Part shown: positions 32,176 through 34,327 of the stretch, in pieces | How the letters are laid out: the number at the start of each line of letters is the position of its first letter | Position numbering within the stretch: the stretch's first letter is position 1 | Assembly (NCBI GenBank): GCA_002413355.1 | Contig: DHWV01000042.1 | Coordinates: 1 to 34,327, forward strand | Direction: 5' to 3' | Source of the DNA: Desulfobulbaceae bacterium UBA5173 | GTDB lineage: Bacteria; Desulfobacterota; Desulfobulbia; Desulfobulbales; Desulfobulbaceae | Length of the DNA: 34,327 nt | The notes under the pieces: generated by a model | Database searches by the model: none | Told to the model about the DNA's origin: nothing | Seen by the model: only the letters and a program-made list of their open reading frames with translations | Made by a program: the position numbers and the translations under genes

Positions 32176-33555
32176 ATGAAACCACGCATTAAAGAACTTC
32201 TTGCCGTGATTCCGGCAGCAGAACCGCAGATTGAACTCTGCGGCTGGGTGAAAACCTGCCGTGATTCTGGCAGCCTGTGTTTTATTGAAATCACAGACGG
32301 GTCCTGCTTGGCTGGATTGCAAGTGATTGCCGAGCCGAGTCTGAATAATTACGAAAGCGAAGTGCGCCGCTTGAGCACGGGCTGTGCGGTCAAAGTCTGC
32401 GGGAGGCTGACTGCCTCGCCCGCCAAAGGGCAAGCTGTGGAGCTGCGGGCGGAAAGCCTGAGCGTTATCGGTTTGGCAGACCCGGAAAACTATCCGCTTC
32501 AGAAAAAGCGGCACAGCTTCGAGTTTTTACGCTCCATCAGCCACCTGCGTCCGCGTACCAACGCCTTCGGCGCGGTGGCCCGCATCCGTTCCGAGCTGAA
32601 TTTTGCCATTCACCGCTTTTTCCGGGAGCAGGGCTTCATCCAAGTGCATACGCCGATCATCACCACCTCTGACTGCGAGGGCGCGGGCGAGATGTTCACT
32701 GTCACCGCCCTGACAGCGGAACAACTGCGCCAGCCGGAGCCGTTCCAGCAGGACTTCTTTGGCCGACGCGCAGGGTTGACAGTCAGCGGTCAGCTCCAAG
32801 CGGAAATATTCGCCCTCTCGCATGGCCGGGTTTATACCTTTGGCCCGACCTTCCGGGCAGAAAATTCCAACACCAGCCGTCATTTGGCTGAATTTTGGAT
32901 GCTGGAGCCGGAGATGGCCTTCTGCGACCTGTCTGATGATATGGAGATTGCCGAAGCTCTCATCAAAGATTTAGTGGGCACGGTGCTGAGGAATTGCGCC
33001 GATGAGCTGGACTTGTTTGAGCGTTTCATCAGCAAGGGCCTGCTGAACAAGTTGGAGACTGTTCTGTCTCAGCCCTTTGCCCGTATGACCTACAGTGAGG
33101 CGGTCGCTGCCTTGGAACACGCTGACAGGAAATTTGATTTTCCAGTGCAATGGGGAACGGATCTGCAATCCGAACATGAACGCTTCTTATGCGAGGAGCT
33201 AACGGGCAGGCCGTTGATTGTCACCGATTACCCGAAACAGATCAAGCCGTTCTACATGCGCCTGAATGATGACGGCAGGACGGTAGCGGCGATGGACATT
33301 CTTGTGCCGGGCATCGGCGAGCTGGTAGGCGGCAGTCAGCGCGAAGAGCGGCTTGATCTGCTCGAAGGCCGAATGTGCGCGGCGGGCCTTGATATGGAGG
33401 AGTATAGCTGGTATCTGGACTTGCGCCGCTTCGGCTCTGTGCCTCATGCAGGCTTCGGTCTCGGTTTTGAGCGACTGGTGCAGTTTGTCACCGGCATGAG
33501 CAACATCCGTGATGTGATCCCTTTCCCGCGCACACCGGGCAGCGCACCGTGCTGA
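32176..33555 (+). CDS. asnS: Asparaginyl-tRNA synthetase
   Basis: A 459-residue class IIb synthetase that charges tRNA-Asn. The OB-fold anticodon-binding domain (residues ~15-110) starts IELCGWVKTCRDSGSLCFIEITDGS. The catalytic domain shows RPRTNAFGAVARIRSEL, TPIITTSDCEGAGEMF, motif 2 in FGPTFRAENSNTSRHLAEFWMLEPEMAF, DYPKQIKPFYMR, and motif 3 in GFGLGFERLVQF. The ATG at 32176 fits family length but lacks a ribosome site. A TTG at 32155 in frame has AAGGAG eight bases before it, and a further start at 32023 comes from the Uma2 remnant. The true start is therefore open. The end is convergent with the DUF1566 gene, six bases away. Confidence 0.95.
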   Translation: MKPRIKELLAVIPAAEPQIELCGWVKTCRDSGSLCFIEITDGSCLAGLQVIAEPSLNNYESEVRRLSTGCAVKVCGRLTASPAKGQAVELRAESLSVIGLADPENYPLQKKRHSFEFLRSISHLRPRTNAFGAVARIRSELNFAIHRFFREQGFIQVHTPIITTSDCEGAGEMFTVTALTAEQLRQPEPFQQDFFGRRAGLTVSGQLQAEIFALSHGRVYTFGPTFRAENSNTSRHLAEFWMLEPEMAFCDLSDDMEIAEALIKDLVGTVLRNCADELDLFERFISKGLLNKLETVLSQPFARMTYSEAVAALEHADRKFDFPVQWGTDLQSEHERFLCEELTGRPLIVTDYPKQIKPFYMRLNDDGRTVAAMDILVPGIGELVGGSQREERLDLLEGRMCAAGLDMEEYSWYLDLRRFGSVPHAGFGLGFERLVQFVTGMSNIRDVIPFPRTPGSAPC

Positions 33556-33561
33556 AAAAAA

Positions 33562-34182
33562 TTATTGCGTTTTTTTTGCCCCCTTCACTGGCAGAACATG
33601 AAAGCTATTGAGCTGAAAGGCATAGCTGTCAAGGCCTTGCGCGAGGGCGACATAAAAAGCGTAATCAGGATACAGGTCACCAACAGTTGAAGACCAGTAG
33701 TAGGAAGATTGGATGCCTGTGAAGGCTTCGTTTGTTTGCCATTTTTCCTTATTACTGACATCGTTGGCAAGGGACAGCAGCTCCTCACGGTCAGGAAGTC
33801 TCCAGTCGCCCACCTTGGAGCCATCCTTGAGGCCACAGAAGCCGTCAGCTAACTTGCTGGCCGCCATACGCGCATTCTGCCAAGAGCGGCTATTCCCCCC
33901 GCCGCTCTGCTCTCCCTCAAAAAAAACACTACAGTTGGCATTTTTCAACCAGACCAGACCATTTTTGCTGTCGGACAGTGTGCCGTCACCATTGTCCTTG
34001 AAACGGACAGCTCGCTGTTTTTTAGCAGGTTGCGCCTCCGCTTCTTTTTTTTTCATAGCTTGCGTGGTCTGTCTGGCGATCAGCTCTTGGAGCGGTTTAA
34101 TCCATTGAGAGGTGGCTGGTGCGACCGAAATGAAAAGTGGTAAAAAAAGTGCGGCAGTGATTTGTATTGTTTTTTTTCGCAT
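33562..34182 (-). CDS. DUF1566 (Lcl C-terminal) domain secreted protein
   Basis: The ATG at 34182, with GGAGG seven bases before, gives 206 residues. A signal peptide (MRKKTIQITAALFLPLFISVAPATS) is followed by a Lys/Glu/Ala-rich stretch and then the DUF1566 fold from about residue 60. Its marks are RFKDNGDGTLSDSKNGLVWLKNANC, SWQNARMAASKLADGFCGLKDGSKVGDWRLPDREELLSL and YYWSSTVGD, ending in LPVKG. The domain is a C-type-lectin-like (Lcl) unit found in exported proteins of Gram-negative bacteria and probably binds a surface ligand. It is a stand-alone copy. Confidence 0.88.
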   Translation of the reverse strand: MRKKTIQITAALFLPLFISVAPATSQWIKPLQELIARQTTQAMKKKEAEAQPAKKQRAVRFKDNGDGTLSDSKNGLVWLKNANCSVFFEGEQSGGGNSRSWQNARMAASKLADGFCGLKDGSKVGDWRLPDREELLSLANDVSNKEKWQTNEAFTGIQSSYYWSSTVGDLYPDYAFYVALAQGLDSYAFQLNSFHVLPVKGAKKTQ

Positions 34183-34327
34183 TGTTGTCCTCCCAAGTTG
34201 AGGTGCAATGCAGCTTAACCGGTTCAAACATTTTTTCAAAGGAGAAAAAAAGGTTCAGAATAAATCCATTGATACAGGTGTAACAGACATCGCGCACCCT
34301 CAAAGCACGAAAGCCGTTTTCTGGAAG

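Overview
The window reads as a chromosomal segment of a Gram-negative bacterium, most likely a sulfur-cycle deltaproteobacterium (Desulfobulbales-like, possibly a cable-bacterium relative). The evidence is the gene mix: an anaerobic-type cobalamin gene, DUF4388/roadblock regulators, an OFA-type MFS carrier, lipoproteins and signal peptides, YejBE permeases and PPK2. The taxonomic call is inference from family content, not from a marker phylogeny. There is no rRNA and no CRISPR array, and no intact insertion sequence is seen, but several IS and gene remnants are.

Region 1 (1-2797) is scarred. It holds the 5' end of an IS630-type transposase at the window edge, a frameshifted IS5-type transposase fragment joined directly to the C-terminal third of cobyrinate a,c-diamide synthase (cbiA), a frameshifted CSLREA-type beta-helix surface protein on the other strand, and then an intact cobH/cbiC. 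Region 2 (2801-12548, all minus strand) holds a WalJ/YycJ-like metallo-hydrolase, a 1415-residue protein with pyruvate phosphate dikinase N-terminal and phosphohistidine domains but no PEP barrel, and a Roc-COR (ROCO) GTPase with an unusual N-terminus. It continues with a MITE-like element, a DUF4160/DUF2442 pair and a membrane protein. A decayed second copy of the first ~68 codons of the dikinase-like gene lies at 12361-12548, so the ROCO/DUF block is bracketed by two copies of that gene start.

Region 3 (12569-20247, minus strand) carries a PLD-like protein, a PilZ protein, the YejE and YejB peptide-transporter permeases, a DUF4177 protein, a secreted 17-unit MORN-repeat protein, two adjacent roadblock-type proteins and argJ. 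Region 4 (20465-25819, plus strand) is a tight five-gene operon (ppk2, a CvpA-like membrane protein, a lipoprotein, serine acetyltransferase, cysteine synthase). It is followed by an independent promoter with a palindromic operator-like site and a secreted protein built of three copies of an unrecognised four-cysteine domain.

Region 5 (26144-34182) holds rpsI-rplM and tRNA-Gly on the minus strand, then a plus-strand lipoprotein / TtcA-like / DUF89 cluster, a methyltransferase, an OFA-family MFS carrier (minus), asnS (plus) and a DUF1566 secreted protein (minus). The start of asnS is fused in frame to the 5' end of a Uma2-family gene. Recurrent small-scale rearrangement (truncation, partial duplication, in-frame joining) is the main theme of the window.
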